DNA of 8,474 bases from Bacilli bacterium. GTDB taxonomy: Bacteria > Bacillota_I > Bacilli_A > RFN20 > CAG-826. The stretch is from positions 1 to 8,474 of the forward strand of contig JAEDNC010000039.1 of NCBI GenBank assembly GCA_016302705.1. Reading direction: 5' to 3'. The position numbers and the translations under genes are program-made. The notes beneath the pieces are model-generated. The model saw only the letters and a program-made list of their open reading frames with translations, searched no databases and was not told where the DNA came from. Shown piece after piece: positions 7,361 to 8,474 of the stretch. The number at the start of each line of letters is the position of its first letter. The stretch's first letter is position 1.

Positions 7361-8458
7361 ATGCATGAAATCGAACTTAAAAAACTAGGCAAAATCACAC
7401 GCCTTACAAATAAGACATTTCAATTTGAAAGAGAATTAGGAGAAGGCTTTTACGCTGCTAATTACTTTTTAAAAAGTAATAAAATCGTTAAAGAACACGC
7501 TCCAAACCACATTGTTACCATGCAATGGTTCCAAAGAAGAGATGGGGCAATGCTTTGCGGAATTGATGAAGCAATCGCTGTAATTCATACTTGCGCTATT
7601 CATCCTGAAGAATTAGTGATTGAAGCGCTTAATGATGGAGATATTATCGATAACATGGAACCAGTTCTTAAAGTTACTGGTAAATACGAAAACTTTGGAT
7701 TCTTAGAAAGTGTTATTGATGGCATTTTAGCGAGAAGAACTAGCGTTGCCACTAATGTTAGAGAAGTCTTAAAGGTTGCTGGCAATACCCCTGTATTTTC
7801 TATGGCAGACCGTCAAGATGATTATCACACTCAAGTTGGTGATGGTTATGCTACTTATGTTGCAGGTATTGACCGTGTTAGCACCGATGCTCAAGGTAAG
7901 TGGTGGGGTGGAAAGGGTATGGGAACTATGCCACATGCTTTAATCCAAATTTGTGGTGGTGATGTTATTAAAGCTGCTCAAATTTATCACGAGACATTCC
8001 CAAATGAAAAAGTGACTGCCTTAATTGATTATAATAATGATGTTGTTAATGATTCATTAAAACTTGCTAGAGTTCTTAAAACCGATCTTAATGGAGTTCG
8101 TATTGATACTTCTAAGTCTTTAATTGATCATTATTTTGATGACAAAGATACATCTGGATTTGATCCTCATGGAGTTTGCAAAGAACTTGTTTTCGCTCTT
8201 AGAGAAGCTTTGGATAAAGAAGGATTTAACTATGTTAAAATCATCGTTTCTTCTTCCTTTAGCGCTCAAAAGATTAAAGAGTGGAATGAATTAAAGGTTC
8301 CAGTGGATCTATATGGTGTTGGCACTTACTTTGTAAATAACACAACTTGTGGATTTACTGGTGACTTAGTTATGCTTGATGGTAAACCACAAGCAAAAGA
8401 AGGTAGAGCAAACTACCCATCTAAGAGACTTAAAAAAGTCCCTTACCCAATTTATTAA
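7361..8458 (+). CDS. Nicotinate phosphoribosyltransferase, short form
   Basis: This 365-residue protein converts nicotinate and PRPP, with ATP, to nicotinate mononucleotide in NAD salvage. It belongs to the short (about 350-400 residue) branch, not the roughly 490-residue form typical of Bacillus. Motifs are TMQWFQRRDGAMLCGIDEA (53-71), ESVIDGILARRTSVATNV (116-133, with the paired Arg125-Arg126), DDYHTQVGDG (153-162), STDAQGKWWGGKGMGTMPHAL (174-194), where His192 is a candidate for the phosphorylated histidine, ALIDYNND (220-227), GVRIDTS (245-251, phosphate-binding type strand), SSSFSAQKI (297-305) and DLYGVGT (317-323). The ATG at 7361 is chosen because of GGAGGT at 7347-7352; an in-frame TTG ten codons upstream lacks such a site. 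It begins 1 bp after the preceding stop. Nicotinamide as substrate cannot be excluded from sequence alone, but the overall motif set favours nicotinate. Confidence 0.9.
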   Translation: MHEIELKKLGKITRLTNKTFQFERELGEGFYAANYFLKSNKIVKEHAPNHIVTMQWFQRRDGAMLCGIDEAIAVIHTCAIHPEELVIEALNDGDIIDNMEPVLKVTGKYENFGFLESVIDGILARRTSVATNVREVLKVAGNTPVFSMADRQDDYHTQVGDGYATYVAGIDRVSTDAQGKWWGGKGMGTMPHALIQICGGDVIKAAQIYHETFPNEKVTALIDYNNDVVNDSLKLARVLKTDLNGVRIDTSKSLIDHYFDDKDTSGFDPHGVCKELVFALREALDKEGFNYVKIIVSSSFSAQKIKEWNELKVPVDLYGVGTYFVNNTTCGFTGDLVMLDGKPQAKEGRANYPSKRLKKVPYPIY

Positions 8459-8463
8459 TATAA

Positions 8464-8468
8464 AAGGA
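8464..8468 (+). promoter_or_regulatory. Probable ribosome binding site of the next gene downstream
   Basis: AAGGA follows the last stop codon by only six bases and is followed by ATAAAA to the window end. This is the expected spacing for a start codon just outside the window, so the gene run seems to continue without a terminator. The start itself is not visible. Confidence 0.5.
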
Positions 8469-8474
8469 TAAAAA

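Noticed and set aside
1..8474. CRISPR, mobile element, tRNA or other hidden system
   Set aside because: Nearly every base is in a recognised housekeeping gene. I saw no spaced direct repeats, terminal inverted repeats, transposase or integrase motifs, or room for an RNA gene.

Overview
This window is AT-rich and almost entirely coding on the + strand. It holds one partial and seven complete genes, all pointing the same way, with no intergenic gap longer than 18 bp. Protein sequences and gene content resemble low-GC Firmicutes (Bacilli), probably a lineage with a compact genome such as the uncultured gut Bacilli formerly grouped with Tenericutes; this placement is inference. TGA ends leuS, coaX and trmB, each time in an ATGA overlap with the next gene, and Trp is encoded by TGG. 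The standard bacterial code therefore applies, not the mycoplasma/spiroplasma code in which TGA means Trp.

Layout: 1-315 is the end of a GlgD/GlgC-type ADP-glucose pyrophosphorylase gene. It overlaps glgA (glycogen synthase, 315-1742) by one base. After 18 bp carrying a good ribosome binding site comes leuS (leucyl-tRNA synthetase, 1761-4166). Then follow, by short overlaps, coaX (type III pantothenate kinase), a pepV-like M20 dipeptidase, trmB (tRNA m7G46 methyltransferase) and a 160-residue protein that I read as a shortened, degenerate YtpR-like protein. The last gene, 1 bp further on, is a short-form nicotinate phosphoribosyltransferase. The final bases carry a ribosome binding site for a gene beyond the window, so the run continues.

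The genes cover glycogen storage, translation (LeuS, TrmB, possibly the YtpR-like protein), peptide use (PepV) and salvage or entry steps for CoA and NAD. Spacing suggests one long polycistronic unit with translational coupling. I see no promoter, terminator, RNA gene, repeat, CRISPR array or mobile element inside it.

I found no new biological system. The two points most worth following are the YtpR-like protein, which appears to lack the core of its tRNA-binding domain, and the CoaX, which keeps its main acidic and glycine motifs but differs at several positions that are normally conserved.
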